This document shows, one piece after another, positions 50,509-62,180 of a stretch of 64,000 nt of DNA (position 1 is its first letter; every line of letters begins with the position of its first letter). The stretch is from contig NGBS01000017.1 in assembly GCA_002245135.1 (NCBI GenBank), forward strand, positions 62,001 through 126,000. Reading direction: 5' to 3'. A program made the position numbers and the translations under genes. Origin of the DNA: Proteromonas lacertae. Lineage: Eukaryota > Sar > Bigyra > Opalinata > Proteromonadidae. The notes under the pieces are model-generated. The model was not told where the DNA came from, searched no databases, and saw nothing but the letters and a program-made list of their open reading frames with translations.

Positions 50509-52823
50509 ATGTTGCATTTGATAGATAAAGTGTTATATGCTAAATTAGCATGTGATATGAAAGTATTTGAATTGATTTATTTTAATTAGGAGAAAGAGAG
50601 AATAGAGAGAAGTGTTAATGAGATAGATTTAGTTGTAGAATATGAGAATGGTATTCAAAAGTTGAAAGTGTTTAATGTATGTGAAATGAAAGAGAAGAGA
50701 ATATTAAAATTGTTAGAGAATAACTGTTTGTTGTTAGATTATTGTTCCTCCTTCATTTGTCGATATAGAATGTATGATATGAATGATTATGGTGAATATA
50801 TGATATATGAGAGAGAATATTACAGTAGAGACTTGAAAGAGATAATTCCTAAAAACTGCTTATGTGTGAATGATATATGTGATATAATAAGTTCAGTATG
50901 TGATGATGTAATGTTATTGAGTGAAAATGATGTAATGATTGGTAATTTGAAGAGTTCTAACATAATATATGAAGAAGATAGTGAAATAAAGATATGTGAT
51001 TTATTCTTGAATGAAATAAGAAAAGAAGAAGATATGAGAATATATGATATGAATTTCACAAGCCCAGAAGAGTTGAATGGATTAGAATATGATGAAGGAA
51101 GTGTGATTTGGTCAATTGGGTGTATATTTTATGAAATGATGTTTAAGAAATTACCATTTAATGAAGATGATAATATGAATAAAACCAAAGAGAATATCCT
51201 GAGATGTAAATATATTTTAGATGTAGAATGTTGAAAGTGAAGAATGAAGATAGAATGAGTTTAAAAGAGTTGAGAAAAGAAATAATGAAAATGAGTGAAA
51301 TATTGAGAGATAAAGGTGATAATATGATGATATGTGAAGAAAGAAAAGAGATGTTATATAATAATGATATTGTAATTATAAAATTTCCAATAACATATCC
51401 ATTAGAGCTGTATTATAAAAGTGAAAAAAGAAAAGTGATTAGAGATAAATTGATAGAATATTATAATAAGCCAAATGAGAGAATACTTGCTATATTATTG
51501 ATTATGAAAATGTACAAAAATGGTTATTCAATTATAGAAAAAATGAAATTTCAAATTAATCACAAATGTAAAAGAGATAAAGAAAGAATACAGTTTAGAT
51601 TATATTATTTTTAAGAATATTCACAGTGATTGTGAAGATAAAGAAATAATTGTAATTAGTTCATACTGTAGATGTAAATGTGAAGTAGGTCTGAATTACT
51701 TGTTCAAAATATTGAAATTTATCGACCCAAGAAAACTGGCATATGGTATAATTGTAATGACTTTTTAGATAATATTGAAGATGAAGATGAAACATTATTT
51801 GGATTATGTGTTTCTGAATTATCAAATGTAGAAGAATTATATTTACATGGTAGTAATATTAATTGTGACTTCGTTGAATCATTAATCAGTTGCAATCGAT
51901 TCACAAAATTGAAGTATTTAGATATTGGATGTAACGAAGTCATCCAAAAGGGTTCAGATTATTACTTCCATATTTACATTTATTAATCAACAGAGATAAT
52001 GAATTGGATCTATTTGGAATGAATTTAGATGATCAATCAATGATATTATTATCAAAAGAGTTATACAAATATCCAAACCTTAAGAAAATAGATATTAGAT
52101 TCAACTGGAATATTCACTCAATTGGATTAAAAACCTTATTCTCCAAATTCCTTATTTCGCAAATCGAATTTGATTTTAATGGATGTAAAGATTTAATTTT
52201 GAATAAAAACATTCCTAACTTGTTTAAATTCCCTCCATATTATGTTTCAGATTTGATGAATTTAAAGATGTAACAGAATTAAATTTAAGAAGTATAATAT
52301 AGTTTTTTTATATTGTTTAGATAATAAACTAACATCTAAAAGTATAGAAATACTGATTAAGAATCTGTCTTCATTTTCAAATTTTAGAATACTTCATTTG
52401 AATGGAAATGAAATAGGAGATGAAGGAATGAAATTGTTAGCTCCATATTTGCATTTACTAAAATATCATGATATAATAAAGTGTTCAAGTATATTTATTA
52501 ATGATAATTTAAATGTAATAGAAATGGGATTATCTTCAATTGGATTAAAATATTTATTGGATGGTATAAAGAAAATAAGCGGAATAGACATGCTTGACAT
52601 AAGTGATAACAATATAGATTTCGAAGGAATAGAACATTTGAATAATTATATGAAAGAAAATGATAATATAAAAAAGCTAATCATGAATAGTAGTATATTT
52701 ATATTTAGTATTAAATTAATAGAAAAACCAGATGGTGATGTAGTGTTTAATGAAGAAGTAAGAGAAGAAAAGAAAGAGATTAAACAGGAATATAGAATAA
52801 AATCGTGTTGTACAATATTTTAG
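50509..52823 (+). pseudogene. pseudokinase-LRR protein, copy 3 (decayed)
   Basis: Begins just downstream of Raptor, and its first ~960 bp are nearly identical to copy 1 (7809-6825). A 34-bp deletion between two GTAGAATGT repeats (junction near 51228-51236) shifts the kinase-like domain. Copies 1 and 2 both keep the deleted codons, so the deletion is in this copy. More shifts lie near 51580, 51950 and 52255, and one intron at an LRR boundary (near 51940) is missing. The kinase-like part has IGNLKSSNIIY, again without the catalytic Asp. Past ~51475 it diverges from copy 1. The last exon ends in IKSCCTIF, a CAAX-like tail not seen in the other copies. Taken together it is a pseudogene, though a shorter product from 52398 cannot be ruled out. 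Confidence 0.85.
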
Positions 52824-52880
52824 CTATTATTATTGTGTTGTATTGTATTTTGTGTATGATTTCTTATATGGAAGATAATA

Positions 52881-53024
52881 TTAAAAGTGGATAACAAGAT
52901 AAGAAAAGCGTTGAATGTTGAAGGAATAGAAGAAGAGAAGATATTCCAATTCTTCGAGAACAACTCTCTTTTATCAAATTGTTGTCCTATTATTTCAAGA
53001 CTTAGAAGAAATGATTCATCTTAA
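52881..53024 (+). pseudogene. relic of a fourth pseudokinase-LRR copy (N-terminal fragment)
   Basis: A 47-residue frame reading LKVDNKIRKALNVEGIEEEK, then IFQFFENNSLLSNCCPII, aligns with the start of the other copies (LENNCLLLDYCSSF in copy 1, LENNSILSDYCISW in copy 2). It stops after SRLRRNDSS with nothing recognisable after it. It lies directly behind copy 3, so the locus once held a tandem array. Confidence 0.65.
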
Positions 53025-53411
53025 TTCTTTATATTCTTTCAGCACATTATTCAATATTGGTATAAATATATAATCTATAGAGTAAAGTATTATAACAATG
53101 TGGTATTAGAAATGAATAATCTATATTGAAGAAAACAGTTTACTATTTCTAGAATGTTTTTATCAATCAATAGTTTTATTCATTATACGTTCTTTCACTA
53201 TATTGGTGTATCTTATTCATTCTACTCACTCACTATACAAAATTTAGTTGAAATTTGATTTGTAGCCTCAAAAAATAAGTAGTAAATATTACATTCTATA
53301 ATAAAATTAGTATAAATATCACTCTAATTCTTTATTGCAACTATTTATTGATTTTTATTGAAATACATAAATATACATGTATTAAGATGTATTAAATTAT
53401 TATTCTTTTAA
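53025..53411. other. intergenic region upstream of the Rab3GAP2-like gene
   Basis: AT-rich. Apart from the relic to its left I see no coding remnant and no GGCTTGA motif. Confidence 0.35.
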
Positions 53412-56400
53412 ATGAATGAAAATTGCTTCAAAGAACTCAAAACACTAAACAGTGATAAAATCAGTGTATGTATAATGGAATGTCTTGATGAATATTGTGG
53501 AGAAGATGAAGAAAGTCGAAGTGAGAAAGAAATCGTATAAAAATAGTTTATAATTGATAATAGTGTAGTATATCAGCACGATGGAAGAACATATTTGAAA
53601 TATGCCATAGTGGTGCATACTGGTTATTTCCTTGTGCCAATTATGTGTGTATTTACTGTTTATCAAACAATTCGGTATATATTTAAGGATATTATTAATT
53701 AGTGCAACAAAATTAAGATATGTGATCCACCAGAGATAGTGTCAGGCTATTGTTTTTGTGGAAATACTCGAATATGTGTAGGTAGTAAGAATGGTGATAT
53801 ATATATAATTGACAAAGAAGGAGGAGATGATGATCTATATATAGAATGGAATATAAAATTATCGTTTCATTTTTATAATGGTAGTTTAACTCGATTGAAG
53901 ATTTCATTACCTGCTTATAGTGGTTCAAATAGTTCAGATGATATATCACAATCCTTAAAAACTGATTTGAGTTATTATTGTTTAACAGGCATAGCAAGTG
54001 ATAGTATATTTTTTCAAATTCCTTTATCTGCAATTGATCTGATGATATCCAAAGAAATATCATTTACTGAATTATTGAAAAATAATGTAATACAAAAGTA
54101 CAGTTTAACAAGTCTTACTTCAATATATGACTATGTATTTTGTCCTAATTTACCAAATCATTGTGGATACAATGGCTATACCGCTAATAACAGTTGTAAT
54201 GAATATATTTACCCTAAATCAGAATCTTCTAACTTATTAGTCTGTGGAAAATATCCAATTTTAACACTCTATCAACCTGGTTCAAAAAACAATAATTTCA
54301 ATCTTCGAACCATTATCGCCAATTTGGCTAATAAAATATCTAATACTGTTACTAATGTATATTTTCAATTAAAAAAGAGTTGGGGATTTGGATTTGGTGG
54401 TAATAGTGGAAATTCTAGTGGAAATTCGTCTAGTAACAGTAATCTCGTATCTCCTAATGCAGATGATAATATAGATTATACGTTATTACTTTCTTCAACA
54501 ACAATAGCTTCTGAATCCATTGTATCAGATCCAACAAGAATAATCGACACTTTAATCTGTGATCCAACACTAAGATATTGTGTAAGTAAAGATAATTTTG
54601 GTAGAGTCTTGCTAATAGATATAAATCGAAATGTAATATTACAAATATGGAAAGGTTATAGAGATGCTGATTTTGGTTGGTTTGAAGCACCAGAGATATG
54701 GGAAGGACAATGGGACAAATCTAAGGACGAGCCTACAAGCCTAGGAATTGGAGAATGGGGTATTTACTTAGTAATATATGCACCACGTAGGAATTCAATA
54801 GAAATATTTCGAATGAATCAGTGTAAAAGAGTGTATATCAAAATGTTGGATGAAAATGATAAATATTATATAAGGACAATTTCTAGTGAAGGTCCATTAT
54901 CGCATTTATTAAATATTCCAACAAAATGTTATTTAATAAAAGAAAATATCACTAATAATATGAATGAAATGAAATTGATTGAAATGAAATTACCACTTCA
55001 TTCATTGGATTTTATATATATGAAGAAATATTCAAAATCATTGGCAAAAGATAATTATTATATGAAAATATTATTAAAATTGCTAACAAACGATAAAATT
55101 GATGAGAAGTTGATAAATGAAGTGAAAAAAATAATAGAAATAAGTGATTTATCTCCACTGAAGTTAAAAGAAGAAGATATAGAATCAAATGATATTTTGA
55201 TATTAAAAATTGTATTTTTAATTCAGTCTTCCATATTATTGAAACATATTTTAAAGAAGATAGAGAAAGGAGGATTATATAATCTCTCTGAAAATTTAAT
55301 TAGAAATATCACAGATACTATTTATCAAAGAGTAAATATAGAAATAAACAGAATAACAACATCCGATGAGTATGAAGAAAATGAAAATGGTATTAAAGAT
55401 TTGCTTTTATCTTCATATGAAAGTGTGAGATGGAGTTTGAAATGTAAATTACATTTGTTGGATATATATGATAATATCAATAACAAATATTACAACGATA
55501 TAATAAAGAATGAAGATAATCTGAAAATAGAAGAAATATTTAATGAAGAGTATAAAGATGATAATAAGGTAATAGAAAGAATAATGAAATTGAAAGAAAT
55601 ATGTAATAATACAATAAAATTGAATAAGAATGATGATGGGGATTGGAAATTACAAGTTATGAAGCCAGTAATGTTTTTATGTTGTTTAGAAGCTTCCTCT
55701 TCCTCTGAATCACTCACAAAAGAAGAAAAAGAAGAAATAATTAAGTATGAATTTAGATCTAACAATATATCTGAATCTACTTCTATATTATTTGCATCTT
55801 ATTTGTTTCAATTGTTGTTATTTAATCCAGATAAAATTGAAGAAATATACATTATACAGAATGAATTGTATTTATCTAATGAAACAATGATTATTCTTTC
55901 ATATCTATGGATTAGTTCAATTCCATTTCAACAAATTATCAAATTTCCATTTTCAATATATAATAAATGGTTATCACTCTTTGAAAAAGATTTAAATACT
56001 AGTGCAACTTCACTAGATTCATTTATATATGATTCAATTGTTAGCTATGTTATGAAATCCAATAATCTGTTAAATACACTATTATATATTGATAATATTC
56101 AACAATATTGTAATAATAATATAAACAGCGATAAATGGGATAATTTATTATACAAAATCAACACTACAATTGGACTATCAATCATTCATGGAAGCAGATT
56201 TACCATCTCAGATATAACTCAAAACTCTATCTTTGATTTGATTAATCAATTGTTTTATCATTTTAATCATAAATATAATGTATTAGAAGAGACATTAATG
56301 AAATTGAAGAATGAAATGAAAGATGTAAATAATAATGATAATAGAGAAAATGTATATGGTGATATAAACATATCTGATGATGTTTTAAAAATAGAGTCGT

Positions 56401-57605
56401 TATTCAAAATATTACCGTTTCAATATTTAAATGTTGATTTGTTATGGTTTAATTTCATCAATAGTTTATTAAGGAATTATGATTATCAGAATAATATGAA
56501 TGAATTTGATGAAATATACAACTTAATATCTTATATCGATGATAAACAAATGAAAAGAACTGTACTTTATATGTTATGGAATGATTATTTATATCCAATA
56601 ATGAGATCTATTGTTGAAACAAAAGAAGAAAGTTCAAGTAATGCAACTACACCAACAAGTAATTATTTTTCCAACATGAATAATAGTGATAATATATTGA
56701 GATATAAAATGATAATTATTCAATACTCTATATCAACATTAACAGATATTAAAGCAACAATTGATGGTAAAGACACTGAAACAGAAGAAGAAAAAGAAGA
56801 AAAAGAAAAAGAAAAAGAGATTATTTTAACAGATCTATTTCCATCCAATAATTTCTTCAATCTTCACTTAGAAACTATCCAAAACTATATCAACAATTAT
56901 AGTAAGTCAAATATCTATTCAAATATAAGTATTGATATTCATTTGTTGTATTTCCGAATAATTCGATTACTTCTACCATCAGGTGACTTATTTCCTAATC
57001 AATGGATTGAATTGTTGGATATATTCAAATGTAAAGATATTCTATTAACACCTAATTCATTATTGAAGACAGTGTTTATAAAAGATGAGATTTATGAGAA
57101 TAATGTAAAGAATATAATAAGTTCTGAAGATGCAATAAACTTCTTAATTAAAATATTAGAAGTTCATTCAGATATTGCATATGATTTAGGATATTTGTTA
57201 AATATTGATGAAAATCAAATCAAAATAGAAACATGTCGAATTTACTATTTACATAACAATGACGATGAAGGTGAAAAAATATATAATGAAATTGATGATA
57301 AGAATAATATTAATCCTGCTTTATTCTATCTTATAAGACAAAGATTATCATTTTATATATATTTCTTAACAGAAACAAGAATGAGAGAATTAGAAATGAA
57401 AATTGATATGAAAATATTGAAATGGATTAGAAAAGCTATTCCAAAAGATTCATCCAAAATACCATCAGAACCATTACCATATACATTGAAAGATATTAGT
57501 AAACTAATCAATCTCATTATGACAAGTAGTAACAACAGTGAAAAAGTGAATTATGATGGAATTTCAATTGATGATTTAGATAAAGTATGTAGTTCATTAC
57601 TTTGA
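53412..57605 (+). CDS. Rab3GAP2-like protein (non-catalytic Rab3GAP / Rab18 GEF subunit)
   Basis: Three exons (introns 53535-53563 and 53645-53702) give about 1368 aa, close to the ~1390 aa of the human protein. The N-terminal beta-propeller region includes ICVGSKNGDIYIIDKEGG, and the diagnostic stretch DNFGRVLLIDINRNVILQIW with KGYRDADFGW and YLVIYAPRRNSIEIF, all close to RAB3GAP2. The C-terminal two thirds are helical and less conserved. The complex works as GAP for Rab3 and GEF for Rab18 at ER and lipid droplets and in autophagy. The second intron starts GTGTGT, not GTAT, so that junction is less sure. The catalytic partner (Rab3GAP1) is not in the window. No frame break in a 3.9 kb exon. 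Confidence 0.92.
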
Positions 57606-57887
57606 TAATATTATTTGATTTATATATATATAATTGTTTGCTTATTTTGTTGTAATAGAATCAAAATCAGTAATTATTAGTTTAATAAACATTTTTAGGA
57701 GTTAAATCACAATATGGCAGAGTATTTTTATTATAATACATATAATCAATAAAGCTAAAGTGATTATGTGTTGAATAAAAATCGAAACACAATTAAATGT
57801 TTCACAGGCTTTTTCTTTTCTTTTTATTACAAGAACAGATTAACTACATGATGTATTATTATTATAAACAGCAATAAATACAACATA
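57606..57887. other. convergent 3' spacer
   Basis: AT-rich spacer between converging stops. No gene or repeat of note. Confidence 0.3.
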
Positions 57888-59542
57888 CTACATAAGAAAT
57901 TGAAATTTATTATTTTCTTTACTCATTCTCTCCAACACACTATTAATCCAGTCTTTATTCATTTCACATAAAATATTCTTCACTTTCATCATTTCATTTT
58001 TCATTTCATCATTCATACTGTCTTTCCCCATTACTATCATGATTATACCTTCCATTATTACACAAATATAACCATTTTCTACCACTTTATTATTCTTTAA
58101 TATTATCATTATTAATTCCCATAGTGCAATACAGATTTTATCATTAACATATCTACTTTTTTCAATTAACATAGGTATTAATTCTTTTATATATAATGAT
58201 GATATGCTTTTATATTCACTGAACAGAAATGATAAAGTATTTATATATAAAATTGATATATTTTCATTTTTAATCAGTCTAACATATTCTAATAATTCTT
58301 TTATTAAATCATTCTTTTCTTCTATTTATAACAATATAAATATATAATTATGTTTTTTTATACTTTCATCTAATAATGACGAGATATTCTCATAACATTT
58401 TAATGTTAATTCTAATATCTTATATTTCTCACTTACTATTGTGTGTTTTAGTAATTGTTGGATTATTTTTATATTCCATTTTATTTCACTTTTCGTACTT
58501 AAACATAAACACTTATATAATATATAAACACCTTCATATATCAAATTTTCTTCATTTTTTATATTGAACAACTTACTTAATAATGGAATAATTGAATTAA
58601 TAAAATCAATTTCGTAATTCAATATCTCAATATGATTCAATAAATATTTTATACAGAAAATACTAAATGGTTTTACATCATAATATTTGAAAAAAGACAT
58701 GTAATTGGATAATAATTGTTTGTTATATTTTTGTAATAATGAAGAAATATCTTTCAATTCAGTTGTCTATATATTTATATATTTATATATATATATATAA
58801 ATACATATAATTTTGGTAGTAAATTCTTTATATTCTCTCTTATTAAAGAATTACTCCATTTCACATTTGACCAATCATATAATGATATTAAACATAACAG
58901 TTCTACTTTTTCATTATTATTAATCCTTTCTTCTTCTTCTTCTCTCATATTAATTACATGCAATAAACATTTCCATAATATTTCATTTATTGATAATTTT
59001 ATATCATCAACTGCACTGTATTCTATATTCTATTCCAAATCATTACATTATATAAAAATAATATACTTTTAATTCATTAGATATGAATGATAAACATTCA
59101 CTTTTATCTTCTTTATTTATAACGGAATTACTGATAAAGATGGATAAGATAAGAATCGAATTGTATTTGTTCACTATAATTTCATTATTTCTTGCCTTTA
59201 TCACTTCAACTACTTTTAATATGGATAGTTTATGTGATAATTCTACTATAAAGTCATATATCTATTATAGCAAATAAATTCAAAACAATACGTATTGGTA
59301 ACTACTTTCATTCTTTCTATAACTGTGATTCGGGAGATCGACCAAACATAAACAATCAACCAACATTTTTACAACCTCATTAACAGCTTTATTACTAACA
59401 TCATTTGATATTCTCTAATCATAATTTAAATCACTAACTATACTTCTTTTACTCTGTCAATAATTGTTTTTATATTTTCATATAAATCATCATCATTCAT
59501 CTTATTTTTTTCTAATGAGCAAGCATTTTCACCTTCACACAT
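57888..59542 (-). CDS. armadillo/HEAT-like helical repeat protein, function unknown
   Basis: About 500 aa after removing introns of about 29, 30, 37, 36 and 42 nt; the frame is open throughout. The product is almost all alpha-helix with a ~40-residue periodicity: blocks such as FINSIIPLLSKLFNIKNEEN, YEGVYILYKCLCL, IIQQLLKHTIVSEKYKILEL and CIALWELIMIILKNNKVVE resemble ARM repeats of the importin-alpha type. No NLS-groove Trp/Asn array or importin-beta-binding domain is evident, so I do not call it importin. Start at MCEGENACS, stop at 57888. Confidence 0.6.
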
Positions 59543-59705
59543 CGATAAATATTGAAATTTAAAAAGAATGTAAATTTGACCTAAATTACCATAGAATTAC
59601 AAAATGTAATAAAAAAGTATTATAAAAAAGTATAATGTAAGAATTTACATCAAAAATGAGAATAAACATCACAATCTACAACAAAGAAATTATAAATTTA
59701 TTAAT
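59543..59705. other. intergenic spacer
   Basis: AT-rich spacer between two minus-strand genes. Nothing recognisable. Confidence 0.3.
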
Positions 59706-61111
59706 TTAATTACAATCAGAAATCAACGCTTTAGAAGAAGAATCTTCACTGCTTTCTCTTGTTAAATTCTGTCTTCTCCTCTTCCATTCAATAACAGCAA
59801 CAAAGAACAACACACTTGCAACACCAACACTACTAAACACCATTATGATGATAAAGGTGTAATTCTGAACTTTTTTATTATTTTCTTCATCTTTTGGAGG
59901 ACAGCTTATCTGACCAAAATCATTTATATCTTTTCTATAATTTTCTGATAATATTTCACCATTTACATCACGTATATAACTATAACAACTTTCATTTTTA
60001 TATAAAACTATTGCTCTCGTACCAACTACTTCACCATATCCAGAATATCCTGTTTTAGCTCCAAAACTTAGATTTATTCCATAATAATTTAAAGTGTAGT
60101 CATTTTGATGATTGTGACCTACATATACACCTAAAATATTGTTTCTAAATAAAATAAAATATAATATTTTATATACTGCTCAATCATCGCTGTTATTAAA
60201 CCAGTGTTTATTCTTGGACAACTTACTTCTTCTGTATGATTTCCACTTATATCAAATATCTAAATAAATAATTAAAATATTATTATTATTACGTTTGTTC
60301 CATAAAAAAATTCTGGTGGAGGAATATGTAAAAATGCAATTCCTTTAATTGTCTTATTATTGTTTAACTCATTCAATTCTTTACTTTTATTAACATACCA
60401 TTTTATTACATCAGGATGAACACATCCCCAAGTATTTGTTACGTTTAAACATTCATTATTCATTGAGTCAAAAAACCATAAAATCATTTCCATTTTTTCA
60501 TCTTTTTCATCATAGATTGGGATAAAATAGTAAAAAAAAAGAAATTATGGAAATTATAATGATAAATAAATATAAAATGATATATTTGTAGTTCCATGAA
60601 TACTATTTGGTCCTTTTTCAGTCATTGAATATGGATTAGTCTGATCTAACTCAATTATTTCATCTCTAGATAAATCATTCTACTTAAATAAATAAATAAT
60701 TATCTATAAATATACACCAACATCGTGATTTCCAAATATATAGGCATATGGCACTCCAACAGAAGTAACTGGTTGTGTATAGTTTTCCCAAGCAGTTTTA
60801 AAAAATCCTTCGTTTTTACTACGCTTTGTATAATCAGAAACCATGTCTCCTGTAAATACAACAAAATCTGGTTTCTCGAGCTTTAGATTTTGTAATTGAA
60901 GTCTGTTACATAATGCATCCATCTCATTATCTTCTCCATAATGAATATCAGTAATCTAAATGTATTATTATTCAAAAAATATACTTGAGTTATTTTAAAA
61001 GATCCATCATCTTTGAATTTTATATGTTGTGTGTATTTACAAGAAACATATACAATCAAAGTATATCTAAAATATATCTAAAATATTCAAATACATGAGA
61101 AAATAAAACAT
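59706..61111 (-). CDS. calcineurin-like metallophosphoesterase, secreted/membrane (PAP28/Dcr2-like)
   Basis: Metal-dependent phosphoesterase with a signal peptide (MFYFLIYTLIVYVSC, reached by a 28-nt intron) and a C-terminal membrane helix (TFIIIMVFSSVGVASVLFFV) followed by a basic cytosolic tail. Motifs in order: ITDIHYG (DxH), FTGDMVSD (GD), FGNHD (GNHD), FLHIPPPEFF, and VGHNHQND (GHxH). Thus all metal ligands are present and it should be active. It resembles plant PAP28/29 and fungal Dcr2 proteins. The middle (about 60520-60600) should join SIHGTT to IPIYDE, but no normal splice signal is visible there. Either an intron has unusual borders or sequence is altered. The catalytic domain faces the lumen or cell exterior. 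Substrate unknown. Confidence 0.85.
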
Positions 61112-61367
61112 TAAATATCAAACAGTTTGAGAAGTAATCAAGCCTATATGTATCTTTATGAGATAAGAAACTATTTAAAAAGAGTTATATCTTTTTATTG
61201 TGTATATTACAACAATGCGCTGAGCTACACCGAAATGTGAAGTAAAATTATAGACATTTGATATATCTGAATATTTTAATTGTAAGTATTTATTTATCAA
61301 CAGCAGATCATATTCAACCAATTTTATTCTAAATGCATCAACGATCATCTCAATAAATAGAATTTAA
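61112..61367. promoter_or_regulatory. divergent promoter with TCAAGCC, phosphoesterase / cyclophilin
   Basis: 256 bp between two divergent ATGs. TCAAGCC is at 61138-61144, 27 nt from the phosphoesterase start. Confidence 0.45.
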
Positions 61368-62076
61368 ATGTTTATCTTCGAGCTTTGTTTGATTACATTT
61401 TTCTTTTTGGTTATGTTTGCATATTTCAGCAGAAATTTAACCCCAATAGCTGTTTCTTCGGTAAGAACAGCTAGAATGTTTGCAGCTAATGCAAGTGTAT
61501 TACCAAGAGTATTCTTTGATATAAAAATAAACAATAAAGATGCTGGAAGAATGGTTTTTGAAGTATAAACCATCTATAAATAATCCTATTAGTTAAGATC
61601 TGATGTAGTACCAAAAACAGCTGAAAACTTCAGACAATTATGTACTGGCGAAGCAGGTATGGGAAAGCAAGGTGTTCCATTACATTATAAAGGTAGTAAA
61701 TTTCATAGAATAATTCCTGAATTCATGGTTCAAGTATTCTATCATGTATATTTGTTAATAGGGAGGTGATTTCACAAGAGGTGATGGTCGTGGTGGTGAA
61801 TCTATTTATGGTAGATCATTTCCAGATGAATCCTTTGCCTTGAAACATACTGGACCTGGTGATTTATCAATGGCTAATGCAGGTCCAAATACAAACGGAA
61901 GTCAATTCTTTATTACTACAATTCAAACAGCTTGGTTAGATGGACATCATGTTGTATTTGGAAAGCTAGTAGAAGGAATGAGTGTGTTAAAATTGATCGA
62001 AAGTCAAGGAAGTGAATCAGGAAAACCAAAATCTGAAGTAGTTATTTCTGATTGTGGGGAAATAAAGACAAATTAA
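61368..62076 (+). CDS. cyclophilin-type peptidyl-prolyl isomerase with N-terminal targeting/anchor segment
   Basis: Three exons (introns 61563-61592 and 61734-61761) give about 216 aa. The catalytic core is complete: [52 protein letters not shown], so the enzyme should be active and bind cyclosporin-like ligands (Trp present). The first ~20 residues are strongly hydrophobic ([14 protein letters not shown]), followed by a basic Ser/Ala/Arg-rich stretch, so it is either secretory-pathway or, less likely, mitochondrial. No ER-retention tail is seen. Confidence 0.95.
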
Positions 62077-62180
62077 TCAATAATGTTGTTTTGATATGTT
62101 TTATTAGTGATTTACAACAATAATTTCAAAATCAATTATCAAACTTTTGCTTGACAATTTCTGTTTGATTTTGTTCCTTC
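62077..62180. other. short spacer before the Myb gene
   Basis: 104 bp, AT-rich; it must hold both the 3' end of the cyclophilin transcript and the Myb promoter. Confidence 0.3.

Noticed and set aside
57888-59542. Importin alpha
   Set aside because: ARM-like periodicity only; no importin-beta-binding region or typical NLS-groove residues.
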